Source: Pseudotamlana agarivorans (GTDB taxonomy: Bacteria; Bacteroidota; Bacteroidia; Flavobacteriales; Flavobacteriaceae). From it: 64,000 nucleotides of DNA. Made by a program: the position numbers and the translations under genes. This document shows, in pieces, positions 45,301 through 55,100 of this stretch. Location of the stretch: contig NZ_LXEI01000010.1 in assembly GCF_001642835.1 (NCBI RefSeq), positions 1 to 64,000 on the forward strand. The letters run 5' to 3'. Numbering within the stretch: position 1 is the stretch's first letter; each line of letters starts with the position of its first letter. The notes below the pieces were generated by a model. That model was not told where the DNA came from, did no database searches, and saw only the letters and a program-made list of their open reading frames with translations.

Positions 45301-45375
45301 AAAAAATAAGAAGAAATTTTTCTCATTATAAAGTGCTATTATCAAAAATTAGCTTCAAATAAATTTGAAATAAAA

Positions 45376-45460
45376 AGAGGATTGTATTAGAGGTCCTGTT
45401 CTATGATTCAAGAAGCACTTAAAATCTCAATAGATCTATTGGTAATTACCTCTATCCTCT
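45376..45460 (+). promoter_or_regulatory. two-part hairpin upstream of the third TlpA gene
   Basis: AGAGGAT (45376-45382) pairs with ATCCTCT (45454-45460) and AGAGGT (45389-45394) with ACCTCT (45448-45453), with a 6-nt bulge on the left side and a ~53-nt loop. It lies 20 bp before the ATG at 45481. Together with the palindrome at 45273 it makes the 232-bp gap strongly structured, suggesting leader-RNA control of the TlpA - protease pair. Confidence 0.45.
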
Positions 45461-45480
45461 ATTTTACACTATTTTATTAA

Positions 45481-46857
45481 ATGAAAACAATAATATTAAG
45501 TTTCGGATTGATTTTAAGTCTAATGGCTTTCAGTAAAGAAACTCCAAAAGACTATGCGATACTTTCGGGAAAGATTGAAAATTTAGAAGTAAATGAACTC
45601 ACCTTAATTAAGTTAGATCAATCCTTTAAAAAGAAAATTTTGCTAGCTGCTAATGGTGTTTTTTCTGATACGATAAAAGCAAGTGAAGGACTCTATTTGT
45701 TAACTGCAGGAAAAAGTAGTGTTAGTATCTATTTAAATAAAGGATGTGCTATTAATTTGGTAGCTAATTCTAACGATTTTAAAAGTTCTCTTAATGTTAC
45801 AGGAAAAGGTTCGGGAACCACAAATTATCTATTATTAAAAAGGAAAACAGAAGCAAACGAATTAGCGGAATCATCACTTTATGTATTAAATGAGGCAGCG
45901 TTTAAAAATAACGTTAAAAACAGAAAATTACTACTTAACAAAGCCTTAGATACAATAAAAGAGGTCGATCAAGACTTTAAAGCGTTAGAAAAACGTAAGC
46001 TTAATTATAATTATTTATTAGCGTTATCAAAGTATGCTACAGGTAAACATATTTATTGGTCAAAACAATCATACTATAAGCCATCAGCAGAATTTTTAGC
46101 AGAACTTGATGCTTTAGATGTAACTAATGAAACTGATTTTGTAGCAATTAATACCTATAAACAATTAGTAATTGCGCATTATAATGATAAAATTAAAGCG
46201 CTATCCAAAAAGAGTTCTATTCCCTTTATGTTAGCAAAGTTAAAAATACATGCCACCATTCCGAATGAAACTATTAAGAATGAATTGATGTTTACCGGAG
46301 CAGAATATGGATTATTAAAATCTGAAAATTTTGAAGAATATTACCAGATATTCATAAATGCATCAACAGATTCAGAAAACAATGCTAAGATTACTAAAGT
46401 TTACAACAAATTAAATAAAGTAAGTCCAGGTCAGCTCTCACCAAAATTTATAAATTATGAAAAGTATTCAGGAGGAACTTTGTCATTAGACGATCTAAAA
46501 GGACAATATGTTTATATAGATGTTTGGGCTACTTGGTGTGTACCTTGTATTAAAGAAATTCCAGATTTAAAGCGTATTGAAAAAGCGTACCATGGAAAAA
46601 ATATCGTTTTTTTAAGTATATCCATAGATGAAGCTAAAGATCATGATAAGTGGAAAAACTTGGTTAAAGCAAAAGATCTAGGAGGAATTCAAGTTATTGC
46701 AGATAAGGGCGGGAAGTCTAAATTTCTGGATGACTACTTTATTTCTTCTATACCACGTTTTATATTAATAGATCCATCAGGGAAAATAGTGAATAATAAA
46801 GCCCCACGCCCATCAGATCCTGAGTTATTAACCTTATTTAATGAGTTAGCACTTTAA
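45481..46857 (+). CDS. TlpA-like thiol-disulfide protein with DUF4369 domain, lipobox Cys lost
   Basis: This 458-residue paralogue of the lipoproteins at 31520 and 32998 has a DUF4369-type domain (about 22-108), helical linker (about 112-300) and thioredoxin fold with WATWCVPC (C353, C356) and SIPRFILIDPSG. The signal sequence aligns with the paralogues, but residue 17 is Phe (SLMAFSK) where they have the lipobox Cys (TLMACNK, FVSCAE). A single G to T change explains it. The protein would therefore be anchored by an uncleaved signal or secreted soluble, not lipidated. The protease gene follows after 93 bp. Confidence 0.87.
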   Translation: MKTIILSFGLILSLMAFSKETPKDYAILSGKIENLEVNELTLIKLDQSFKKKILLAANGVFSDTIKASEGLYLLTAGKSSVSIYLNKGCAINLVANSNDFKSSLNVTGKGSGTTNYLLLKRKTEANELAESSLYVLNEAAFKNNVKNRKLLLNKALDTIKEVDQDFKALEKRKLNYNYLLALSKYATGKHIYWSKQSYYKPSAEFLAELDALDVTNETDFVAINTYKQLVIAHYNDKIKALSKKSSIPFMLAKLKIHATIPNETIKNELMFTGAEYGLLKSENFEEYYQIFINASTDSENNAKITKVYNKLNKVSPGQLSPKFINYEKYSGGTLSLDDLKGQYVYIDVWATWCVPCIKEIPDLKRIEKAYHGKNIVFLSISIDEAKDHDKWKNLVKAKDLGGIQVIADKGGKSKFLDDYFISSIPRFILIDPSGKIVNNKAPRPSDPELLTLFNELAL

Positions 46858-46950
46858 TATATATTAGGACACTATATAAGTTTTTCTTTTAAGAAATAGT
46901 GTTTATTACTTAGCAAAAAATACCATAATCAATTTAGGATAATCCATAAA

Positions 46951-48645
46951 ATGAAACATAAAACAAATATAGTAATCACCGTACATACAGGGATTCTTTA
47001 CTTATTTCTATTTTTTAGTCAGCTACATCTTAGTGCACAACAAGTGAATGAAAAATACTCTAAAGTATTAACTTCAGAAGGTTCAGATTTAACACTTGAA
47101 GATTTAGAGAGTCAAATTCAAAAAACATATAAAAAAGTTTTAGCGAGTACAGTTACAATAAACAAAAATGCAACAGGAGTGTTGGTCTCTTCTGATGGAT
47201 ATATTTTAACAGCGGCTCATGTTGTTTTAGGTATTAGAGAAGAACAGAGTAGTATAACACTGAGTGATGGCACTACATATAAGGCTATTCATTTAGGTTT
47301 AGATGAGAAAGGGGATTATGCACTTATGAAAATAGTAGATAAAGGGACTTGGCAGTATCTAGAGTTAGGGTCTTCTTCAGATTTGGGGCAAGATGAAACA
47401 TGCTTAATGTTTGGGCATTCTACAGGATATCAGGTAGATCGACCAGCTTTAATGCGCATAGGATTTTATAAAGGAACTAAAGCATTAGGATATTTAAAAA
47501 CAAGTTGTATTATGATGCCAGGCGATTCAGGAGGACCTTTGGTAGATTTAAATGGAAAAGTAATAGGCGTTTGTAGTCATATAGACCGTTCAATGGAAGA
47601 CAATTTTTACGCGCCAATAGACCCCGTAAAAGCAAATTGGACAAAGTTAATTAACGGAGAAAGGTTTAATAAAAGAGGCCCAAAAGAACCTCAATTTCCT
47701 AAAGATAATGAAACGATTTCTCCCTCAAAGACAATGGCAGCCTTTTCATTAGAAGGGGGTAAAGCCACCGTAATTAAAGATATAGCAAATTCAGCAAAAG
47801 ATCTCCATAAATCTGTAGTGAAAATAAAAAGCCTTAAGGGTGATAATACGGAGGTCACCACTTACGGCACCATTATAAATTCTAAGGGCTATGTAGTAGC
47901 CAAAGCTTCAGAGTTAAGTAAAGCAGGACTAAGCTGCGAGCAGTATAATGGAGTAATTAGTCCAGCAACTATAATTAGAATTGATGAATCTAATGATTTA
48001 GCTGTTCTGCAAATCTCTTCAAAAAATGTAGTAGCTATTAATATTCCTAAAAATATAGATATAAGCGTTGGAAAAATAATTGGAGCAGCTAGCTTTAATG
48101 TAGATATAAAATACTCAGGAATTATTAGTGCACCTGTTAGAAAGGTTTTACCAGAACCACCTTCTCAAGGGTTTTTAGGTGCATCAGTAACATTTTCAAA
48201 TAAAATTTTTGTGCTTTATGATAATGGAGCTGCAAAGTTAGCAGGGCTAAACAGAGGTGACATCATTATTAAATTTGATGATACAAAGATAGAAAGTAGT
48301 GAAGACCGTATTTCATTTTTAAAAACAACTCAAGTAAATCAAAAAATAAAGGTAACTGTTTTAAGGGATGGAGAGGAAAAGGAAGTAGAAGCTACCTTAT
48401 TAAAAGAGAACGAAAAAAGAATACGAAATAGACATATTGGTTATGATCTTGATATTAGCGAACGAAAGTATGATTTTACTCGAGCATTTACGCACGATAT
48501 GCCTATAGAGGTTAATGAAACAGGAACTCCAGTAGTAGATATTAATGGAGATGTTATAGGAATAAATATCGCAAAAGAAAATAGAACAAGTTCTTTTGTA
48601 ATTCCGTTAAATGTTGTTTTACAAACAATAAAAAATATAAAATAG
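46951..48645 (+). CDS. exported trypsin-like/HtrA-type protease with PDZ domain and a second, inactive protease-like unit
   Basis: This 564-residue protein has a signal peptide (to about residue 30, LHLSAQ). Domain 1 (about 50-230) is a chymotrypsin-fold protease with a full triad: H90 (ILTAAH), D122 (GDYALMKI), S193 (PGDSGGPLV). Domain 2 (about 270-400 plus 500-564) repeats the fold with DLAVLQI kept, but YVVAKASEL lacks the His and NETGTPVVDINGDVIGI lacks the Ser. A PDZ domain (about 405-490, GAAKLAGLNRGDIIIKFDD) sits between the two halves of domain 2. It is probably a periplasmic protein-degrading enzyme that supports locus 2. A decayed start of the same gene is present at 34476. Confidence 0.85.
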   Translation: MKHKTNIVITVHTGILYLFLFFSQLHLSAQQVNEKYSKVLTSEGSDLTLEDLESQIQKTYKKVLASTVTINKNATGVLVSSDGYILTAAHVVLGIREEQSSITLSDGTTYKAIHLGLDEKGDYALMKIVDKGTWQYLELGSSSDLGQDETCLMFGHSTGYQVDRPALMRIGFYKGTKALGYLKTSCIMMPGDSGGPLVDLNGKVIGVCSHIDRSMEDNFYAPIDPVKANWTKLINGERFNKRGPKEPQFPKDNETISPSKTMAAFSLEGGKATVIKDIANSAKDLHKSVVKIKSLKGDNTEVTTYGTIINSKGYVVAKASELSKAGLSCEQYNGVISPATIIRIDESNDLAVLQISSKNVVAINIPKNIDISVGKIIGAASFNVDIKYSGIISAPVRKVLPEPPSQGFLGASVTFSNKIFVLYDNGAAKLAGLNRGDIIIKFDDTKIESSEDRISFLKTTQVNQKIKVTVLRDGEEKEVEATLLKENEKRIRNRHIGYDLDISERKYDFTRAFTHDMPIEVNETGTPVVDINGDVIGINIAKENRTSSFVIPLNVVLQTIKNIK

Positions 48646-48848
48646 TTTAATAAACAAATAGAGATTAGTAAATGTCTAGTTATACAATTGATGATAATGT
48701 TTTAGACTGCTACTAGGTTACTTTATTTAGATCCATTAAAATTTGTTTCGAAAACAATAAGGGAACATAATAATATTTCAAATTATCTTTAACACTTCGT
48801 TTTTATGAATTATTTTGAGTTAGTCTATAAAAGTGTAAAAGATAAAAA

Positions 48849-48872
48849 AAGGCTGTCTGAAAAGGCAGCCTT
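48849..48872. terminator. bidirectional terminator between protease and sigma genes
   Basis: AAGGCTGTC / GGCAGCCTT is a 9-bp stem (one T-G pair) with loop TGAAAA, A tract on the left, T-rich on the right. It sits between two convergent genes and can serve both. Confidence 0.8.
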
Positions 48873-48932
48873 ATTATTTTGCTTTTGTAGTAAAAAGAGT
48901 TTAGTATGTAGTTAAATTCGTAATTAGGGATG

Positions 48933-49502
48933 CTAATTTTTTTTTGTAATGCTCATAATAAATAAATAGAGATTATCTTTTTCAAAACCTTTACGTATTT
49001 TTTTAAAAGCAATACTCATTTGTGCTTCTACTGTTTTTATAGAAATATCCATAATTTCAGCAATTTCACGATACTTAATACCTTTAACCTTATTCATTTC
49101 AAGAATCGTTTTACACTTTGGTGGTAAAGATTCTATGATAGCTTTCATGCGTTTAACGCGTTCATCTAACTGCTCGGTGTCTTCTTCTATTTTATCTCTT
49201 AAGGCTCTTTCGTATATTTGATCTAACAAATTACTTTGACGCTTTTCTGTATGTATAGTATCAATAAATCGATTGTAGGCTATGCTGTATAAATAGTTTT
49301 TTGGAGATCTAATAGTATCTAACTTAGACTTATTATTCCAAAAATCAATAAAGGCTTGTTGTACAATGTCTTCTGCACTCATTTTATCATGAGTATATGT
49401 AACAATATATGCAACTAGCCTATCGTAGTACTGATAAAATAGATATCTAAATGCGCTCTCATCTCCTTCTTTAAGCGCTTTTACAGCATCTATGTCATTC
49501 AT
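48933..49502 (-). CDS. ECF RNA polymerase sigma factor (second)
   Basis: This 189-residue ECF sigma factor has region 2 with LFYQYYDRLVAYIVTYTHD and AEDIVQQAFIDFWNN, and region 4 with LPPKCKTILEMNKVKGIKYREIAEIMDISIKTVEAQMSIAFKKIRK. It is paralogous to the sigma factor at 37175. No anti-sigma gene is adjacent: it is convergent with the protease gene and upstream of it lies a 434-bp gap. It is a candidate partner for the sigma-less FecR of locus 1 (24214), which would mean the pair has been separated by insertion or duplication of locus 2. Confidence 0.92.
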   Translation of the reverse strand: MNDIDAVKALKEGDESAFRYLFYQYYDRLVAYIVTYTHDKMSAEDIVQQAFIDFWNNKSKLDTIRSPKNYLYSIAYNRFIDTIHTEKRQSNLLDQIYERALRDKIEEDTEQLDERVKRMKAIIESLPPKCKTILEMNKVKGIKYREIAEIMDISIKTVEAQMSIAFKKIRKGFEKDNLYLFIMSITKKN

Positions 49503-49936
49503 GGGGATTTTAGTTAATTCTTAATAACTCTTGAATTTAATATTACGATTTGTTTAAATTTTAAACAATAATATAAAAAATAACATGAATAAGGTGTGAA
49601 TATTATGGAATATTCAGTATGTGTTTTTAGTAAAAATTGAATTTAGAAAGAAAAGCATTACTAATTTTAATGAACTCTAGAAAATAAATCAAATCACGTA
49701 ATGCGATTCTTTCTAACTATTTCTTAAAAGCCTTTATGTGAATGGTTTATTCTAGTGTAAGTTTGTAAAAAAAAACATGCGCATGTATGAGGGGTTTAAA
49801 AATCTTATATGATTTCTTTTTAAGTATTGCACTTTTAGGGCATATAATAGAAGAAAAGAAATATTATTTTACACACCCTTAAAGATTTGCTAACTTCTGA
49901 AGTTTTTAAATAAGCCATTTTTGAACAAAAAGAAAA
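49503..49936. other. intergenic region between sigma and PhoD genes
   Basis: This 434-bp AT-rich gap lies between divergent genes and should hold both promoters. No repeat, hairpin or small gene stands out, and no phosphate-type operator could be identified with confidence. Confidence 0.5.
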
Positions 49937-51634
49937 ATGGCAATTAAAAATACAGGAAGAAGAGGCTTTATTAAGCAAGCTTTAATAGCAACGGGAGGTG
50001 TTATATTAGCTCCTAATTTTATGAGTTGTAGTAGTGATGACGATAATTTTCAAGAAGATTACGACTCTACTCAGTTAACCCATAAAAACTTCAATCAGGG
50101 CGTTGCTAGTTTCGACCCTTCAAGTTCTAGCGTAATTATATGGACGCGCTATGCTACCGCAAACAAAGACATCATTTGGGAAGTTTCTACAGATTCTAGC
50201 TTTTCTAGTATTTTGAGATCCGGGAAAATCACCACAGAAGCGTCTAGAGATTTAACCATTGCTGTAGAATTAACAGAATTGGAAGCCGATTTAAAATTGT
50301 ATTACCGTTTTATTAGTAGTGATGATAATGCCGTTTCGGTAACAGGTGAAACGATAACGTTACCAACCGAGGCTTCACAAATAAAATTAGCGGTTTGCTC
50401 ATGTTCTAACTACCAAGCAGGCTTGTTTAATGCTTACGATGCTATGGCCAATTCTGAAGCTGATATTATCGTGCATTTAGGGGATTATTTTTATGAATAC
50501 GAAGCGGGGGGTTACGGGGCTTCAGCTGAAAATGCCTTTTTAAACAGATTTCATGAGCCGGCCCACGAAATCCTTTCATTAGAAGATTATAGAACCCGTT
50601 ATAAGCAGTATCGTTCTGATGTTTCCTTACAATTAGCACATCAAAAGAAACCTTTTATTTGCGTCTGGGATGACCATGAAATCGCTAATGATACTTATAT
50701 CGATGGTGCCGAGAACCACGATGAAGCAACCGAAGGCCCATTCGAAACCCGTAAACAATATGCGCTTCAGGCTTATAGCGAATTTTTACCCTTTACTCAG
50801 CGATTCAAAGACCAAAAGGATATTATTTATAGAAATATAAATATTGGAAACTTGGTTAATTTAGTGATGTTAGATACCCGAGTTATTGGTCGTGATAAGC
50901 AGTTGAATATCACCGATTATTTTACAGCAACAGGATTTGATGCTCTGGCCTTTCAAGCCGCATTAAGCGATACGTCGCGTTCATTACTGGGAGCAGAACA
51001 GCTTAATTGGGTGGTGAATGAAATTCAAAGCAATAACGCAAAATGGCAAGTTTTAGGACAGCAAGTACTTATGGGCAACATGTATATTCCTGCGGAATTA
51101 TTATTGGCTTTTGGGAGTGCGGCCTTTGCTCAAACCCTTACAGAACTCACAACCATTAAAGCAAGAATGTTACAGCAAGACCCTACTTTAACCTACGAAG
51201 AAAAAGCTAGGGTATTAACAGCTATTCCATATAATCTAGATGCATGGGACGGTTATCCTGTAGATCGCGAGGTGATTTATAATGCCTTAAACGGAAAAAA
51301 ACTAGTGACTTTAGCTGGCGATACACATAACGCTTGGCATAATGTGTTAAGATCTCAAAACGGAACCGAGGTAGGCGTAGAATTAGCAACTTCGGGCGTT
51401 AGTTCCCCAGGATTTGAAACCTATTTGGGGGCGACAAGCCCTGAAATGATTGCAGGTTTTGAGCAAGCCATGACCACGCTAGTTGATGGATTACAGTATT
51501 TCGATGCTTCGCGTCGTGGATATATGATGGCTACTTTCACCACAACACAAGTAACCTCAGAATGGATTTTTGTTGATACGATTCTCTCAGAGTCTTACTC
51601 AGCTAATGTGGGGCATACCACCACTTTTTCATAA
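49937..51634 (+). CDS. phoD: Tat-exported PhoD-family alkaline phosphatase lipoprotein
   Basis: This 565-residue metallophosphatase has a twin-arginine signal (R8-R9 in GRRGFIKQ) and a following lipobox-like NFMSC, so it is probably a folded, Tat-exported lipoprotein. The N-terminal fibronectin-like part (about 45-150, NQGVASFDPSSSSVIIWTRY) precedes the catalytic domain with the PhoD motifs VHLGDYFYEYE, VWDDHEIANDTY, MLDTRVIGRD and LAGDTHNAWHN, all metal-site segments. PhoD enzymes hydrolyse phosphate mono- and diesters. It is standalone, 540 bp upstream of the lyase gene. It is only distantly similar to the PhoD-like part of the giant protein at 14391. Confidence 0.92.
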   Translation: MAIKNTGRRGFIKQALIATGGVILAPNFMSCSSDDDNFQEDYDSTQLTHKNFNQGVASFDPSSSSVIIWTRYATANKDIIWEVSTDSSFSSILRSGKITTEASRDLTIAVELTELEADLKLYYRFISSDDNAVSVTGETITLPTEASQIKLAVCSCSNYQAGLFNAYDAMANSEADIIVHLGDYFYEYEAGGYGASAENAFLNRFHEPAHEILSLEDYRTRYKQYRSDVSLQLAHQKKPFICVWDDHEIANDTYIDGAENHDEATEGPFETRKQYALQAYSEFLPFTQRFKDQKDIIYRNINIGNLVNLVMLDTRVIGRDKQLNITDYFTATGFDALAFQAALSDTSRSLLGAEQLNWVVNEIQSNNAKWQVLGQQVLMGNMYIPAELLLAFGSAAFAQTLTELTTIKARMLQQDPTLTYEEKARVLTAIPYNLDAWDGYPVDREVIYNALNGKKLVTLAGDTHNAWHNVLRSQNGTEVGVELATSGVSSPGFETYLGATSPEMIAGFEQAMTTLVDGLQYFDASRRGYMMATFTTTQVTSEWIFVDTILSESYSANVGHTTTFS

Positions 51635-51743
51635 ATATTATTTTTGAGATAAGTTTTACGAGGCTGTTTTAAAAATTGAATCTTGCGTTAATCTGAATTT
51701 ATTTCAGATACTCAAAATCATTGAATTTTAGTTTGATGATATG

Positions 51744-51758
51744 CTGTGTCGAGCACAG
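51744..51758. repeat. short hairpin in the 51,635-52,045 gene-free stretch
   Basis: CTGTG-TCGAG-CACAG forms a 5-bp stem within GATGATATGCTGTGTCGAGC. It may be a fragment of a dispersed repeat. The rest of this ~410-bp interval is AT-rich with no supported gene and no clear terminator for the PhoD gene. Confidence 0.35.
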
Positions 51759-52045
51759 AATGACGAAGGTTTGAATTTTTTAATACAGCTTTGTTTTTTT
51801 TTAAAGGTATTTCTAGAATCTCAAAACCAAAACTTGAATTTTCTTGCTTCAAAAAACACTTTTCATCTAGTATTCATAAATGTAATTTTATGTCTTATTT
51901 TTTGTGGATTTGATATTTTTTAAAGGCTTTAAATATAGATATAGCAACGGTTTTCAAGTGTTTTGATGTGTATTTTAACCATGAAAAATGCTTTTTATCG
52001 AATTCATTTCAAATGTTAATTTATGTGTTGTTTGTCTAAAATGTT

Positions 52046-52150
52046 GATTTTCAGTTGTTAAATTGTCTTCTTTCTTTTACATTGCGTAAGAATTAAACTG
52101 GTTCACCACTTTGAATAACCAGATTGATTTACCAATTAAACCATTTTTTT
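52046..52150 (+). promoter_or_regulatory. promoter and operator-like leader of the PL6-PL7 gene
   Basis: This segment is nearly repeated before the PL7 gene at 56481. Candidate -33 element TTG (52055-52057 in TTTTCAGTTGTTA) and -7 element TACATTGCG (52078-52086) are separated by 20 nt, as in Bacteroidetes promoters. Just downstream is TGGTTCACCA (52099-52108), an inverted TGGT/ACCA pair, inside a larger CTGGTT...AACCAG (52098-52103 / 52117-52122), then TTGATTTACCAA. An operator inside the early transcript suggests a repressor, for example of GntR or LacI type; the regulator is not in the window. Confidence 0.65.
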
Positions 52151-52174
52151 AATTAAAACTTAAACTAAACTTAA

Positions 52175-55100
52175 ATGAAACATTTTTTATTTAAACGAAT
52201 TGGCCGCATGGCTCTTTTCGTTACGACACTCTTGTGCGCTTTACAGTCTTATGGCGCCGATTACACCGTTAGCTCAGCCGATGAGTTTAACGCATTAAGC
52301 CTATCTCCTGGAGATGTGGTTACTTGGACAAACGGAACCTATGGTGATGAACAAAGAATTAATTTCACTGCAAACGGAACCGCTTCAAATCCGATTATCT
52401 TAAGAGCAGAAACCCCTGGAGGCGTAGTCTTTACAGGCTTAACCAATATGGATATTTCTGGAGACTATGTTATTATCGATGGATTCTACTGGAATGGTGG
52501 GCCTGGCAGTAATAATCATATTCAATTTAGGAAGAGTAGTGCTTATGCCAATCATTCAACCATTAGAAACTGCGGATTTAATAATCTAACCCCTAGTGGT
52601 ACAGATAAACACCGCTGGATAGTACTTTATGGTACCAATAACGTGGTTGAAAATTGCTCCTTTCTTAACAAAAATAGCCCAGGAGCTCTAGTATTGGTGG
52701 AACTAGAGTATAATGATTATAATCCTGTAGGGCATATCATTAGAAACAATTATTTCTATAATTATATTAAGCGTGACCCCTCTACAACGCATTCTGGCGA
52801 CAGTGAAACAATTCGAGTTGGTACAAGCGAATTTCAGGATAAAAGTGCAAGCGTAACTGTAGAAGGTAATTATTTTTACAAAGCTGATGGTGAAAACGAA
52901 ATTATAACCAACAAAAGTGCCGATAACGTATACCGCAACAACACTTTTAGAAGATGTAGAGGTTCTTTAGTGATGCGACATGGAGCGCGTGCTACAGTAG
53001 ACGGAAATTATTTTCTAGGAGAAAATGTTGAAGGTACAGGAGGTATTAGAATCACCGATAGTTACCATGTTATTACTAACAACTACATTCAAGATGTGGT
53101 GAGTAGTGGCGATAAATGGAATAATGGTATCACGCTAGTAGGAGGATCCGACACTTCTGGAGGAACTACTAACGGCTATCAAAAAGTAGATGGTATCGTG
53201 GTTGCTTTTAATACCTTATATAATGTGGAGTCGCCAATTTTTTATAACGATCGTTCCAGCTACGATCCAACGGGAGTTTTAGCTTATAATGTTGTTTATA
53301 GTACAGAATCGAATATTGTAAGTGGTGATATTTCTGGAACTGGACAAGGCATGACTTATGAAGGCAATATTTTTGGTGGGACGACCATCGGTATTTCAAA
53401 CTCAGGAATTACAGAAGCTAACGCTAATTTTTCTGCTAGTGGTGAAATTTTTAAACCTAGTGCTTCGGGGCCAGCTGCAAATGCAGCCGGTAATGCTTAT
53501 AGTTCTACTGTAAATAACGATATTGAAGGACGTACTAGACCGAATTCTAATATGGATGCTGGTGCTCACGAGGTGAGTGGTGCTAGTGGTTCTGCAACTT
53601 TTTCACCACATACTAATAGTATGGTTGGGGTTTCTGTAGGTGCTAGCTTTTTGGATGCTACAGGTAACGGAAGCTCGGGTGATTATTTATCAGTGGCTTC
53701 TTTGAATGATTTTCCTGCGGAAGGAGACACAGCAACAGTAAACGTATCTTCAAATGTAAGTTGGACCGTTACCGATAACCAATCTTGGATTACAGTATCG
53801 CCATCTTCTGATTCTGGTAATGGTACTATTAGTGTTACCGTTCAAGAAAATACAACCGATTCAGAGCGCTCAGGTACTATTACAGTAAGTGGTTCTGGAG
53901 TGTCTAACCAAACGATTCAAGTAACACAAGAAGCTGCTTCATCAGGAAATGTCGAGGTGTCTTCTGTGGCTTTTTCATCTAGCAATTTAAATCTGTCTGT
54001 TGGAGAATCTCAATCTTTATCTGTTACAGTAAGTCCTTCCGATGCATCGAATAAAAGCGTGAGCTATAGTACGAGTAGTTCGAATGTGGCTTCAGTAAAT
54101 TCAGATGGTGTTGTTACCGGTCATGCTGAAGGTAATGCTACTATTACCGTAACTACCGACGATGGCGGGTATACCGATACTATAAATGTGACTGTTGAAG
54201 AAGCGCCAACACCTTCGGTAGGTGATAATGTGGCTTTAAATAAATCGGTGCAAGGTACGGGTACAGCCGATGGGGCTCATGTGGAATCCAATTTGGTTGA
54301 TGGTGATACAGGCACAAGATGGTCGGTTTCCGGCTTTCCACAAACGGCAACAATTGATTTAGGATCTGTATACACTTTAGGAAGTACTGAATTGGTGTGT
54401 TATAGTGATAGAGCTTATCAATATACTATTTCAGTATCTAATACCGAGAATGGGAGCTACACCGAAGTGGTAAACAGAAGTAACAACACATCGGGAGGAT
54501 CAACTTCAAATCCGATTGCAGATACTTTTGATAGTATTGATGCCCGATTTGTGAAAATTACAGTAACAGGAGCAGATTCATATACCGGAAGTTGGGTAAG
54601 TTTATTAGAGCTACGTGTGTTTGCTGGCGAAGATGCGCCAACAACAGTGGCGGTGACTTCAGTGTCATTAACACCTTCAAATGTAACTTTAGATGAAGGC
54701 GATACCGAGCAACTATCGGCAAGTGTTAGTCCGAGTGATGCGACTAATAAAGATGTAAGTTACAGTAGTAGCAATACCAATGTGGCTACAGTGAATGCTA
54801 ATGGTGTAGTTACAGCAGTTTCAGAAGGTTCGGCTACTATTACAGTAACTACAGATGATGGTGATTTTACCGATACAACGGTGGTAACCGTAAATGGGAG
54901 TACTAATAACGGTACTGTGCCTTACGATTTAGCGAAGTTTCAAGATTATTTAGCACAGTGTAAATTACAATCGCCGTTAAGTGGTACAGAGGCTACAGAC
55001 GCCGAAATTATTGCAGGCTATGCTTCCAATACATTTTATGTTGCCGATGGCGATAAATTAGCGTTTTATCAAACTAGAGATTCAGGAGGCACATCGCAAC

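Noticed and set aside
51741..51923. Possible small membrane protein of 60 residues
   Set aside because: AT-rich low-complexity sequence, no homologous pattern, and in a stretch with repeat-like hairpin; no support beyond an open frame.
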